From positions 1 through 35,192 of the forward strand of contig NZ_CABFJY010000015.1 of NCBI RefSeq assembly GCF_901687125.1: 35,192 bases of DNA. Direction: 5' to 3'. Within the stretch, counting starts at the first letter, position 1. Each line of letters opens with the position of its first letter. Both the position numbers and the translations under genes were made by a program. The DNA comes from Actinobacillus vicugnae (GTDB taxonomy: Bacteria; Pseudomonadota; Gammaproteobacteria; Enterobacterales; Pasteurellaceae). Positions 26,452 to 35,075 of the stretch are shown in pieces. Under the pieces are notes generated by a model. It ran no database searches and was not told the origin of the DNA. It was given only the letters and a program-made list of their open reading frames with translations.

Positions 26452-26497
26452 TGAAAATTATTCTCAATGATTTTAATAATATTTTTCATGATGTAAA
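26452..26497 (-). promoter_or_regulatory. Fur-controlled promoter of the siderophore operon
   Basis: TGAAAATTATTCTCA (26452-26466, plus strand) matches the 7-1-7 Fur consensus at 12 of 14 defined positions. On the minus strand a -35 TTTACA (26492-26497), 16-bp spacer and -10 TAAAAT (26470-26475) lie immediately upstream, so Fur would cover the transcription start. The 13 bases AATTATTCTCAAT are identical to the complement of the sRNA promoter site (2577-2589). Confidence 0.75.
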
Positions 26498-26605
26498 GAG
26501 GCTTTAATCAAGAATTTGGTAGAGTCTGATTAAAAATTGCAAATTTCAATTTAACTGAATTTCCGCTAAACTATTTATATCATCAATTAATTAGAGTTTT
26601 AAAAA

Positions 26606-28069
26606 ATGGCTGAATACACCCCTCAAAATAAAGATAGTGCAAGAGATAAACAAGTCGAGCAAATTGCCATTTCTCCTCATTCAATTGAAGCAGAGCAGGC
26701 GGTATTAGGCGGTATTATGTTAAGCAACGACCATTGGGATAATGTTGCTGAACGGGTACAACCAACAGATTTTTATAACTATGCGCACCGCACTATTTTT
26801 GAGCAAATGGTGGAATTAGTGCGTAATAATCAGCCGATTGACATTATTACCTTAGATCAAGCGCTAAAAGATAAAGGTGTGCTACAAGATGTAGGAGGGT
26901 TTGCTTATTTAGCTGAACTCTCGAAAAACACGCCAAGTGCGGCAAATATTCTTGCTTATGCAGATATTGTGCGAGATCGTTCTGATTTACGTGGCGTGAT
27001 TACCGCAGGTAACCAAATTGCAGAAATGGCGTATCACACCAAAGGCAGAAATGCTAAAGAAGTGTTGGATGAAGCCGAACGTATTGTGTTTGAAATTGCG
27101 GAAAAACGTAATACCAGCAATGAAGGTCCGCAAAAAATTGATGATATTTTAATTAATACGTTAGCTCGTATTGAAATGCTTTCGAAAAACCGTAATAACG
27201 GCGGGGTAACAGGCGTTTCCACAGGTTTTATTGATTTAAACAAAAAAACAGCGGGGCTACAGCCATCAGATTTAATTATCGTGGCAGCACGTCCGTCTAT
27301 GGGTAAAACTACCTTTGCGATGAACCTGTGCGAAAATGCTTCTCTGGTGGATGTGGAAGATCCAAATGATTTAGATGAATACGGCAATCCTCGCAAAAAA
27401 CCAGCTAAACCAGTATTGATTTTTAGTCTTGAGATGCCTGCCGATCAGATTATGATGCGTATGTTGGCATCACTTTCTCGAGTGGACCAAACCAAAATCC
27501 GAACAGGGCAAATTCATGATGATGAAGATTGGGCAAAGATTTCAAGCACTATGGCAATTTTGCAAGAGCGCAAAAATATCTATATTGATGACAGTTCAGG
27601 TTTAACACCAACCGAGTTGCGTTCTCGTGCCAGAAGGGTTTTCCGTGAAAATGGCGGTTTAAGTATGATTATGGTGGATTATTTGCAATTAATGCGTGCG
27701 CCAGCCTTTTCGGATAACCGTACGTTAGAAATCGCTGAGATCTCTCGTTCTTTAAAAGCGTTAGCAAAAGAATTGCAAGTACCAGTTGTAGCGCTTTCGC
27801 AGTTAAACCGAAGCCTAGAACAACGTGCGGATAAACGTCCTGTAAATTCGGATTTGCGTGAATCGGGCTCTATTGAGCAGGATGCTGATTTAATTATGTT
27901 TATTTATCGTGATGAAGTGTATAACGATAATTCAGATTTAAAAGGTATTGCGGAAATTATTATTGGTAAGCAACGTAATGGTCCAATTGGACGTGTGCGT
28001 TTAACTTTCCAAGGACAATATTCAAGATTCGATAACTATACTGGTGGAGCCTATGACGATGAGTACTAA
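26606..28069 (+). CDS. dnaB: Replicative DNA helicase
   Basis: 487 residues. The N-terminal DnaB domain starts [21 protein letters not shown], and the linker helix leads to the RecA-like motor. Walker A is [25 protein letters not shown] is motif H2, [10 protein letters not shown] the Walker B, and [21 protein letters not shown] with [15 protein letters not shown] the late motifs with arginine finger. A hydrophilic insert ([19 protein letters not shown]) follows Walker A. It unwinds DNA at the replication fork as a hexamer and is essential. Its last codons overlap ycgL. Confidence 0.97.
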   Translation: MAEYTPQNKDSARDKQVEQIAISPHSIEAEQAVLGGIMLSNDHWDNVAERVQPTDFYNYAHRTIFEQMVELVRNNQPIDIITLDQALKDKGVLQDVGGFAYLAELSKNTPSAANILAYADIVRDRSDLRGVITAGNQIAEMAYHTKGRNAKEVLDEAERIVFEIAEKRNTSNEGPQKIDDILINTLARIEMLSKNRNNGGVTGVSTGFIDLNKKTAGLQPSDLIIVAARPSMGKTTFAMNLCENASLVDVEDPNDLDEYGNPRKKPAKPVLIFSLEMPADQIMMRMLASLSRVDQTKIRTGQIHDDEDWAKISSTMAILQERKNIYIDDSSGLTPTELRSRARRVFRENGGLSMIMVDYLQLMRAPAFSDNRTLEIAEISRSLKALAKELQVPVVALSQLNRSLEQRADKRPVNSDLRESGSIEQDADLIMFIYRDEVYNDNSDLKGIAEIIIGKQRNGPIGRVRLTFQGQYSRFDNYTGGAYDDEY

Positions 28070-28346
28070 TCTGTGCGTAATTTATAAAAGCCCGAAAAAA
28101 GAAGGCATGTTTCTTTATGTGGCAAAACGAGATCAATTTGATTGTGTACCAGAGCCTTTACGCCAAATGTTTGGCAAGCCACAATTTGTAATGTTGTTTA
28201 ATTTAGCGGGTGAGAAGCAACTCAAGCGGTCAAAAAATGCAGAAGTGTTGCAAGCGATTCAAACTCAAGGCTTTTTCTTACAGATGCCGCCGCCGCCAGA
28301 AAATTTATTAAAAACATTTCTTGAACAAAATAGAGGGGAAGCATAA
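28059..28346 (+). CDS. ycgL: YcgL domain protein
   Basis: 95 residues. [20 protein letters not shown] at the start and [12 protein letters not shown] in the middle are signatures of the YcgL family, a small alpha/beta protein of unknown function found in gamma-proteobacteria. The chosen ATG at 28059 gives the usual N-terminus; an ATG at 28053 is also possible behind the same GGAG. It overlaps the dnaB 3' end by 11 bp and its stop overlaps the nrdR start (TAATG), so the three genes are tightly packed. Confidence 0.87.
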   Translation: MSTNLCVIYKSPKKEGMFLYVAKRDQFDCVPEPLRQMFGKPQFVMLFNLAGEKQLKRSKNAEVLQAIQTQGFFLQMPPPPENLLKTFLEQNRGEA

Positions 28347-28795
28347 TGCGTTGTCCATTTTGTGCTGCGGAAGACACTAAAGTGGTAGATTCACGTTTAG
28401 CTGCAGATGGTTATCAAATTCGCCGTCGCCGTGAATGTGTAAGCTGTAAAGAGCGTTTTACAACGTTTGAGTCTGCTGAATTAGTTGTACCGTATATTGT
28501 AAAAAATAACGGCAATCGAGTGCCCTTTGATGCAAATAAATTACGAGTAAGTTTAAGCCGTGCGCTAGAAAAACGTCCAGTAAGTGCAGACGACTTAGAA
28601 AAAGCAGTGAGCAAAATTATCATTCAATTGCAATCAACAGGTGAACGAGAAGTACCAAGTAAATTGGTTGGTAGCTTGGCAATGGATGCGTTAAAACAGC
28701 TGGATAAAGTCGCTTATATTCGTTTTGCTTCGGTTTATTTGAGTTTTGATGATATTGAAGAATTTACTAAAGAAATTGAAAAATTAAGAGAATAG
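28346..28795 (+). CDS. nrdR: Ribonucleotide reductase repressor NrdR
   Basis: 149 residues. An N-terminal zinc ribbon ([17 protein letters not shown] and [12 protein letters not shown]) is followed by an ATP-cone domain ([20 protein letters not shown] through [10 protein letters not shown]). NrdR senses dATP/ATP and represses nrd operons through NrdR boxes. Start and stop overlap as TAATG with ycgL. ribD, a frequent downstream partner, is absent; a hairpin follows instead. Confidence 0.96.
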   Translation: MRCPFCAAEDTKVVDSRLAADGYQIRRRRECVSCKERFTTFESAELVVPYIVKNNGNRVPFDANKLRVSLSRALEKRPVSADDLEKAVSKIIIQLQSTGEREVPSKLVGSLAMDALKQLDKVAYIRFASVYLSFDDIEEFTKEIEKLRE

Positions 28796-28799
28796 TTTG

Positions 28800-28825
28800 A
28801 ATGCCACGAGAAGTCGTGGCATTTT
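28800..28825. terminator. Hairpin between convergent nrdR and MerR genes
   Basis: AATGCCACGA (28800-28809) and TCGTGGCATT (28814-28823) form a perfect 10-bp stem with a GAAG loop. T-tracts are short on both strands, but the position between convergent genes fits a bidirectional terminator. Confidence 0.7.
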
Positions 28826-28828
28826 GCT

Positions 28829-29269
28829 TCATGTGATTGGTACAAAATGTGAATTGCGATGGGTGAGTAACATTTTCATTAAATTTGCATTATCGGAACT
28901 GTGCTGATTCAATTCATTTTTCAGCGAAAGCAAACGTAACCGTAGGTGATCGAGTTCGTGAATCCGTTTAACCACTTCTTTAATATGACGATCTAATAAG
29001 TTATCCAATTCTTTGATTTGCTTACCCTCCGCTTTAGTAATATTGAGTAACATCTTAATTTCTTTAAGAGAAATATCCAATGAGCGACAATAACAAATAA
29101 ACGAGAGTTGCTGTAAATGCGTTTCAGAATAAACTCTAAAACCACCAGCGGTACGTGCGGGGGTAGAAATCAATCCCTGCGCTTCATAAAAACGGATCGT
29201 CTCCACGGTACAGCCGACAGCGTTGGCAAGTTTGCCGATTTTCATACTAATTTTAGCAGTTTGCTCCAT
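28829..29269 (-). CDS. MerR family regulator, probably nickel-responsive
   Basis: 146 residues. The N-terminal MerR helix-turn-helix (KIGKLANAVGCTVETIRFYEA then AGGFRVYSE) and the SLDISLKEIKMLL linker resemble CadR/PbrR/ZntR. The metal-binding part does not: no cysteine occurs after residue 61, while His95, His104, His108, His123, His137 and His141 are present. It is divergent from a methyltransferase-nikABC(DE) operon with a MerR-type promoter between them. H. influenzae NimR is a known nickel-responsive MerR protein that controls nickel uptake, so a NimR-like role is the best reading. An internal ATG at codon 9 is an alternative start closer to the usual MerR N-terminus. Confidence 0.82.
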   Translation of the reverse strand: MEQTAKISMKIGKLANAVGCTVETIRFYEAQGLISTPARTAGGFRVYSETHLQQLSFICYCRSLDISLKEIKMLLNITKAEGKQIKELDNLLDRHIKEVVKRIHELDHLRLRLLSLKNELNQHSSDNANLMKMLLTHRNSHFVPIT

Positions 29270-29287
29270 AGTTAACCTAATTCCAAC

Positions 29288-29318
29288 TTGACTCTAAAGT
29301 AACTTCAGATTCTATAAT
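29288..29318 (+). promoter_or_regulatory. MerR-type promoter with 19-bp spacer (nickel operon)
   Basis: -35 TTGACT (29288-29293) and a perfect -10 TATAAT (29313-29318) are 19 bp apart, the over-long spacing that MerR proteins correct by twisting DNA. The spacer region holds the dyad TCTAAAGT-A-ACTTCAGA (29293-29309), symmetric at 7 of 8 positions. The predicted start lies about 25 nt before the methyltransferase ATG. Confidence 0.85.
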
Positions 29319-29350
29319 AATTAACCTCTTTTAGCTAATTTTAACCGCTT

Positions 29351-30121
29351 ATGAATTTCACAACTCACCAGCCCCTTCTTCAAGAGATTACCCATTATTG
29401 GGATTATCGTGCCGAAACTTATAGTCAAGAAAACCTTGCCGAACTCCATAGTGATAAAAGTCAAATTTGGCAAAAAGTGATCCTCTCGCATGCGCCACAC
29501 TCCGATTCTCCATTAAAAGTGCTAGATATTGGCACAGGCCCTGGCTTTTTTGCGATTTTAATGGCTCAGGCAGGGCATCAAGTCACTGCAATTGACGCTA
29601 CTACTAATATGCTCGAAAAAGCGAAAATGAATGCCAAACAAGCTCAAGTTGAAATTAATTTTGTGCAAGGCGATGTGCATCATTTACCGTTTGAAGCAGA
29701 GCAGTTTGATCTGATTGTGAGCCGTAATGTTACTTGGAATTTAAATGCGCCAGCACAAGCCTATCAAGATTGGCATCGTGTACTGAAAAAAGGTGGGCGT
29801 TTAATTAATTTTGATGCAAACTGGTATTTGCATTTGTTTGATGAAGAATATCAAAAAGGTTTTGCGCAAGACCGTGCGAATACCGCTAAAAATGCAGTGG
29901 TCGATCACTATGCTGATCCAAACACGAAAAAAATGGATGATATTGCTCGCAAATTACCTTTAAGCCGAATTTTACGCCCGCAATGGGACGCACAAACTTT
30001 ACTGAATATTGGTTTTCAACAATTGATGATCGATAGACAAATCAGCGATATTGTTTGGGATTTCGAAGAAAAAATTAATGGTGCTTCAACACCAATGTTT
30101 ATGATCGTGACACAAAAATAA
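29351..30121 (+). CDS. Class I SAM-dependent methyltransferase
   Basis: 256 residues. The SAM motif I is LKVLDIGTGPGFFAILMAQAG, with the acidic loop AIDATTNMLEKA, motif II/III FVQGDVHHLPFEAEQFDLIVSR and the post-motif WHRVLKKGGRLINFD. The substrate is not evident; the N-terminus (EITHYWDYRAETYSQE) resembles small-molecule methyltransferases. It is the first gene behind the MerR-type promoter, 45 bp before nikA, so it may modify a nickel-binding ligand or serve a nickel-linked pathway. No strong Shine-Dalgarno sequence is seen. Confidence 0.85.
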   Translation: MNFTTHQPLLQEITHYWDYRAETYSQENLAELHSDKSQIWQKVILSHAPHSDSPLKVLDIGTGPGFFAILMAQAGHQVTAIDATTNMLEKAKMNAKQAQVEINFVQGDVHHLPFEAEQFDLIVSRNVTWNLNAPAQAYQDWHRVLKKGGRLINFDANWYLHLFDEEYQKGFAQDRANTAKNAVVDHYADPNTKKMDDIARKLPLSRILRPQWDAQTLLNIGFQQLMIDRQISDIVWDFEEKINGASTPMFMIVTQK

Positions 30122-30166
30122 TAAGCGGTCGGATTTTGCTATTTTTTAACAACAAAAGGAGACAAG

Positions 30167-31729
30167 ATGAAATTAACTAAGTGGTTATGGCTAGCGCTCT
30201 GTTTACCGTTTAGCGGTTATGCTAATCAGGCAAATAATACGTTAGATTACGCTAGCACAAAAGATATTCGTGATATTAATCCCCATCTATACAGTGGCGA
30301 AATGGCAGCACAAAATATGTTGTTTGAGCCATTGGTATTAAATACCGATCAAGGGATCAAACCATGGTTAGCGGAGAGTTGGCAAATTTCTCCCGATGGC
30401 AAAACTTATACTTTCACCTTGCGCAAAAATGTAAAATTTAGCGATGGTGAGCCGTTTAATGCGCAAGCAGTTAAATTAAATATTGAAGCAGTATTAGATA
30501 ATTATCAGCGCCATGCTTGGTTAGAATTGGTAAAAGAAATCGAAAAAGTGACCGCTTTAGATGAGTATACCGTAGAGCTAAAACTGAAAAATGCTTATTA
30601 CCCAACTTTAATTGAATTAGGTATCACCCGCCCTTTTCGTTTTATTTCTCCGAAAGCATTTATCGACGGTAAAACCAAAAATGGCGTAAGTAGTTACGCT
30701 GGTACAGGTGCTTGGCTACTCACACAACATAGAAAAAATGAATTCGCTCGCTTTGAACGTAATCCGAATTATTGGGGCGAACAACCAAAACTTTCAGCGG
30801 TTGTTTGGCAAGTGATTCCCGATCGACAAACCATGTTGTTAGCGTTACAAAAAGGTGATATTCAACTGATTTTTGGTGCTGACGGCGACATGTTGGATAT
30901 GGAAAGTTTTCAAGCACTGGCGGCTTCTCAAAACTTTACGCACTTATTAAGTAAGCCGATTGCCTCACGAACATTAGTGCTTAATTCAAGCCGTGCGATC
31001 ACCAAAGAGCTAAAAGTGCGTCAAGCACTTTCGTATGCCGTAGATAAAACTGCGATCGCAGAAGGGATTTTCAATGGCAGTGAGCTGGTTGCAGAAACCT
31101 TAATGGCAAAAGATGTGCCATATAGCAATGTTGCTGTGCCAACTTATCCGTATAATTTGCAAAAAGCCCAACAATTACTAGACGAAGCTGGCTGGCTTCA
31201 GCCAAAAGCTGGAGATGTACGCTATAAAAACGGCAAACCGCTGACGCTATTATTGTCTTATAATATCAATAATGCCGCAGAAAAAGAGATTGCTGAGTTA
31301 CTTCAAGCCGATTTCAAAAAAATTGGCGTGGAATTGCAAATCTTAGGTGAAGAAAAACAAGCGTTTTTAGATCGTCAAAAATCAGGTGAATTTGATATTC
31401 AGTATTCGCTTTCATGGGGAAAACCTTATGATCCTGCTTCGTTTGTGTCTTCATTTCGCATTCCAGCCCATGCGGATTACCAAGGACAAAAAGGTTTGGC
31501 AAATAAAGCAGAAATTGATCGTATGATTTCAGAATTACTGATTACCCCAAATGAAACCACTCGCCAATCACTTTATCAAAAATTATATGTGACTTTAGCG
31601 GAGCAAGCGGTCTATATTCCGCTCACTTATTCGCGCACCAAAGCACTATTTAACACACAGTTGCAGGGCGTGAGTTTTAATCAGTCCCAATATGAAATTC
31701 CATTTGAGAGAATGACTTTTCAACCTTAA
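30167..31729 (+). CDS. nikA: Periplasmic nickel-binding protein NikA
   Basis: 520 residues with a signal peptide (WLWLALCLPFSGYA, cleavage before NQANNT). It is very like E. coli NikA: DINPHLYSGEMAAQNMLFEPL, QRHAWLELV (Arg97/Trp100 equivalents), RPFRFISP (Arg137), SWGKPYDP (Trp398) and IPAHADYQ (His416), all residues that hold the nickel-chelator complex in NikA. It delivers nickel as a complex with a small chelator to NikBC. AGGAGA precedes the ATG. Confidence 0.94.
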   Translation: MKLTKWLWLALCLPFSGYANQANNTLDYASTKDIRDINPHLYSGEMAAQNMLFEPLVLNTDQGIKPWLAESWQISPDGKTYTFTLRKNVKFSDGEPFNAQAVKLNIEAVLDNYQRHAWLELVKEIEKVTALDEYTVELKLKNAYYPTLIELGITRPFRFISPKAFIDGKTKNGVSSYAGTGAWLLTQHRKNEFARFERNPNYWGEQPKLSAVVWQVIPDRQTMLLALQKGDIQLIFGADGDMLDMESFQALAASQNFTHLLSKPIASRTLVLNSSRAITKELKVRQALSYAVDKTAIAEGIFNGSELVAETLMAKDVPYSNVAVPTYPYNLQKAQQLLDEAGWLQPKAGDVRYKNGKPLTLLLSYNINNAAEKEIAELLQADFKKIGVELQILGEEKQAFLDRQKSGEFDIQYSLSWGKPYDPASFVSSFRIPAHADYQGQKGLANKAEIDRMISELLITPNETTRQSLYQKLYVTLAEQAVYIPLTYSRTKALFNTQLQGVSFNQSQYEIPFERMTFQP

Positions 31730-31735
31730 CTTACA

Positions 31736-32659
31736 ATGATTTTACATCGAGTTTTAGTTATGCCACTCGTTATCTTATTGATTACGTTTGTGGCATTTTG
31801 TTTGTTACATTTAGCGCCAAGCGATCCGACGATTGTGGCGCTACGAGTGCATGATATTGAATTGACCCCCGAAGTGATTGCGTTAACGCGTACAGAATTG
31901 GGCTTGGATAAACCGTTTTTGTATCGCTATTGGCTTTGGCTTTGGCGGATTTTACACCTCGACTTTGGGCATTCTTTTATCACTCATCAACCTGTGCTAG
32001 ACGAACTTGCTCACGCACTGCCTACCACACTTTATTTAGCCTTTGGTGCCTTATTGCTAATAATTATAGTTGCAGTGGGGTTGAGTTGCCTTTCTATGTT
32101 TGTGTTGCACAGTTGGGGTGATAAGCTGATGCGTGGCGTGTTATTTTTTTTCACCGCTATGCCAAATTATTGGCTGGCGTTATTGCTTATTTGGAGCTTT
32201 GCGGTACAGCTAAAATGGTTTCCCGTCAGTGGATTACAGCAAACAAGCGGTTTAATTTTACCTGCAATTACCTTAGCGCTTGGTTATATCGGCACTTACT
32301 TTCGCTTAATGCAAGGGACCATGATTCAGCAATTAAAACAGCCCTATGCGCAATATATTAAAGCACGGGGCTTGTCCTACAAACGGTTGATTTTTCGTCA
32401 TATTTTACCTAATTCGCTACATAACCTATTCACTGGAATGGGTATGTCGATTCCTAAATTATTAGCGGGAGCAGTGGTAATTGAAAATATTTTTGCATTG
32501 AATGGTATTGGCAGATTGTGTATTCAAGCGATTTTTTCCCGAGATTATCCCGTTATTCAGGGCTATATTTTGTTGATGGCGTTACTTTTTTTAAGTTTCA
32601 ATTTTCTGAATGATGTGTTGCAACAGTGGTTAGATCCTCGTTTAAGAGGTGCAAAATAA
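31736..32659 (+). CDS. nikB: Nickel ABC transporter permease NikB
   Basis: 307 residues, DppB-type permease with about six helices. LITFVAFCLLHLAPSDPTIVA at the N-terminus and the EAA loop YAQYIKARGLSYKRLIFRHIL that docks the ATPase are visible. RVHDIELTPEVIALTRTELGL is the usual NikB N-terminal periplasmic segment. It starts 6 bp after nikA and overlaps nikC as TAATG. Confidence 0.93.
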   Translation: MILHRVLVMPLVILLITFVAFCLLHLAPSDPTIVALRVHDIELTPEVIALTRTELGLDKPFLYRYWLWLWRILHLDFGHSFITHQPVLDELAHALPTTLYLAFGALLLIIIVAVGLSCLSMFVLHSWGDKLMRGVLFFFTAMPNYWLALLLIWSFAVQLKWFPVSGLQQTSGLILPAITLALGYIGTYFRLMQGTMIQQLKQPYAQYIKARGLSYKRLIFRHILPNSLHNLFTGMGMSIPKLLAGAVVIENIFALNGIGRLCIQAIFSRDYPVIQGYILLMALLFLSFNFLNDVLQQWLDPRLRGAK

Positions 32660-33510
32660 TGCGTTTTTTTAACCGCTTGTATCAAGACAAATTTGCGCTA
32701 GCCTGTGTGATTCTGCTTTGCATGGTCACGATAGCGGGCATTTTTGCCGAACAAATTGCACCTTTTGACCCTACGTTGACCAATATTCGCGCAAAATATC
32801 AGCCGATAAGTTCGCTCTATTGGTTGGGGACGGATAACCTCGGGCGAGATATTTTTTCACGGCTGATATTTGGCATTCGTAGCTCGGTATTTTATGCGGT
32901 GGGCGCCATGCTGCTCACCTTATTGATTGGCGCTCTAATTGGTATGCTTGCAGGCATCTTTGGTGGCAAACTAGACAATCTGTTAATGCGTGGTTGTGAT
33001 GTAATGCTGTCATTTCCTGCTGAGGTGATGATTCTTGCATTAGTCGGCATATTAGGCGCAGGGATTGAGCATATTTTATTAGCGATTGTACTGGTAAAAT
33101 GGACGTGGTATGCCCGAATGATCCGAGGGATCGTATTGCAACACACGCACAAAAATTACTTGCTGTTTGCAAAAACCGCAGGCGCTTCATACCGTCACTT
33201 ACTATTTCAGCATATTTTACCGCTAATGTTTGCTGAACTGGCCATTTTAGCCACCGCCAATATGGGGAGTGTCATGTTAATGATTTCAGGTTTATCCTTT
33301 TTAGGCTTAGGCGTTCAACCGCCAACGCCAGAATGGGGCAATATGTTAGCTGATGCCAAAAATATTATGTTGCTTCACCCAGAACAAATGTTGCCTGCTG
33401 GGCTTGCGATTGTGTTAGTGGTGATCGCCTTTAATGGCTTTGGTGATTTTTTGCGTGATTACTTTGGGCGCAATACTGAGAGTGAACATGACTATTTTAC
33501 AGATCGATAA
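32659..33510 (+). CDS. nikC: Nickel ABC transporter permease NikC
   Basis: 283 residues, second DppC-type permease. The region HWLGTDNLGRDI is represented by YWLGTDNLGRDIFSRLIFGIR. The EAA loop is NYLLFAKTAGASYRHLLFQHI, and GLSFLGLGVQPPTPEWGNMLADA is the standard C-terminal signature. The ATG at 32659 is chosen because it forms TAATG with the nikB stop and follows AGAGG. Its 3' end overlaps nikDE by 23 bp. Confidence 0.93.
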   Translation: MRFFNRLYQDKFALACVILLCMVTIAGIFAEQIAPFDPTLTNIRAKYQPISSLYWLGTDNLGRDIFSRLIFGIRSSVFYAVGAMLLTLLIGALIGMLAGIFGGKLDNLLMRGCDVMLSFPAEVMILALVGILGAGIEHILLAIVLVKWTWYARMIRGIVLQHTHKNYLLFAKTAGASYRHLLFQHILPLMFAELAILATANMGSVMLMISGLSFLGLGVQPPTPEWGNMLADAKNIMLLHPEQMLPAGLAIVLVVIAFNGFGDFLRDYFGRNTESEHDYFTDR

Positions 33511-34957
33511 GTTAAATGTACAAAGTGTGAATGCCAAACCATTACTCACGGACATCACGCTTACGCTGAACGCTAAACATTGCTTAGCGCTGGTTGGGGC
33601 AAGTGGTGCGGGTAAAAGCTTATTAAGCAAAGCGATTTTAGGAATGTTGCCCGCCAATTTGCAAACAAGCGGTCAAATTTTATTTAAAAATCACCAAATT
33701 AATACACAAACCATCGCCCAACTTCGGGGGAGAAAAATTGGTTTAATTGTGCAAGATCCAATGCAAGCTTTTGATCCGCTAATGCCGTTGATTAAACAAT
33801 TTCAAGAAACCCTTTGTTTTCATTTAAATCTGAACACGTACGAGGCAAAAATACTAGCTGAAAAAATGCTAGCGCAAGTGGAGCTTTCCAACACCTTGCT
33901 TGAACGTTATCCAAATCAGCTGAGTGGCGGTCAATTACAGCGAATGGTCATTGCGCTAACTATGGCGCTTTCTCCTGAACTGATTATTGCGGATGAGCCA
34001 ACCTCTGCTTTGGATTACGCCACCCAACAGGCGCTGATTCCGCTATTTCTTAAAATCAAACAACAATCCGCACTGCTTTTTATTAGCCATGATTTAACGT
34101 TAGCTAATCGATTAGCCGATGAAATCGCCGTGTTAGAGCAAGGGAAAATTGTTGAACAATGGCAGAACATAAGCGGAGAATCGCCAGTGTTACAGCATCC
34201 TGCTAGCCAAAAACTAGTTAATTATGCACAATATCTTAGCCAAATTGAAAGCCGTGCGCCTTGCCAAGTGAATTTAGATAAACCATTGTTAGAAGTAAAA
34301 GATCTTTGCAAATTTTATCCCAAATCTCACCGCTTGTTTGGCAGAGAAAAGACACCAATTTTGCAACAGATTAGTTTTAAACTCTATGCAGGTGAAAGTG
34401 TCGGGTTGATTGGCGGTAGTGGAGCGGGTAAAAGTACATTGGCTCGCCTAATTTGTGGGATTGAACAAGCCGATCAGGGCGCCATTTGGCTCAATGGCGA
34501 AAGTGTTACCAAAGCCAAAGTGCGCCAGCGACAAATTAGCGTGGTTTTTCAAGACTATTTATCTTCACTTAATCCACATTTTCCCGTGTGGAAAGCGATA
34601 ACGGAGCCATTAGTGATTTTAGGGAAGAGGGAAAATCTTAGAGCAGAAGCGCAAAAATGGTTAGTTAGAGTAGGCTTGGCATCAGATTTGCTTGATGCTT
34701 ACCCCGCACAACTTTCAGGCGGGCAGGCACAGCGTGTTTGCCTGTGCCGAGCGCTTATCACACAACCTTCATTAATTATTTTAGACGAAGTATTAAGTAA
34801 TTTAGATACCATCAACCAATTGCAAATTCTGCAATTATTAAAACAGCTACAAATGGAATCTAAGATCAGCTTTCTATTTATTACCCACCACTTAGCAGCT
34901 TTGGAATATCTATGCGATCGCACATTGGTGTTAAAATCGGGGAAATTAGTGTGTTAG
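33488..34957 (+). CDS. nikDE: Fused nickel ABC transporter ATP-binding protein NikD-NikE
   Basis: 489 residues with two complete ABC ATPase domains in one frame. Domain 1 has Walker A GASGAGKS (37-44), signature LSGGQLQRM and Walker B IIADEPTSALD. Domain 2 starts near LLEVKDLCKFYPKS, with Walker A GGSGAGKS, signature LSGGQAQRV and Walker B IILDEVLSNLD, where NikE typically has DEAVSNLD. E. coli NikD (254) and NikE (268) are separate proteins, so this is a natural fusion with almost no extra linker. The ATG at 33488 lies inside nikC; the open frame upstream to 33434 has no support. It is the last gene of the operon. Confidence 0.92.
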   Translation: MTILQIDKLNVQSVNAKPLLTDITLTLNAKHCLALVGASGAGKSLLSKAILGMLPANLQTSGQILFKNHQINTQTIAQLRGRKIGLIVQDPMQAFDPLMPLIKQFQETLCFHLNLNTYEAKILAEKMLAQVELSNTLLERYPNQLSGGQLQRMVIALTMALSPELIIADEPTSALDYATQQALIPLFLKIKQQSALLFISHDLTLANRLADEIAVLEQGKIVEQWQNISGESPVLQHPASQKLVNYAQYLSQIESRAPCQVNLDKPLLEVKDLCKFYPKSHRLFGREKTPILQQISFKLYAGESVGLIGGSGAGKSTLARLICGIEQADQGAIWLNGESVTKAKVRQRQISVVFQDYLSSLNPHFPVWKAITEPLVILGKRENLRAEAQKWLVRVGLASDLLDAYPAQLSGGQAQRVCLCRALITQPSLIILDEVLSNLDTINQLQILQLLKQLQMESKISFLFITHHLAALEYLCDRTLVLKSGKLVC

Positions 34958-34975
34958 TGAAATAACTTAAAACTC

Positions 34976-35074
34976 AACCTAAGTGATTAGGTTTATCAAT
35001 ACGTAAGCGGTCAAATTATCACTTAATTTTGCAAAATCTAACGTTGCAAAAGTTTTAGCAAATTTGACCGCTTA
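34976..35074 (+). terminator. Hairpins ending the nik operon, including an inverted uptake-signal pair
   Basis: A short hairpin AACCTAA-GTGA-TTAGGTT (34976-34993) lies 18 bp after the nikDE stop. It is followed by TAAGCGGTCAAATT (35004-35017) and its inverted partner AATTTGACCGCTTA (35061-35074) across a 43-nt loop. Either could stop transcription; neither has a strong T-tract. The IS boundary at 35076 touches the second arm. Confidence 0.5.
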
Positions 35075-35075
35075 T

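Noticed and set aside
28829-29269. Cd/Pb-responsive CadR or Zn-responsive ZntR
   Set aside because: The conserved C-terminal cysteines that bind these metals are absent, and the divergent operon is a nickel importer rather than an efflux pump.
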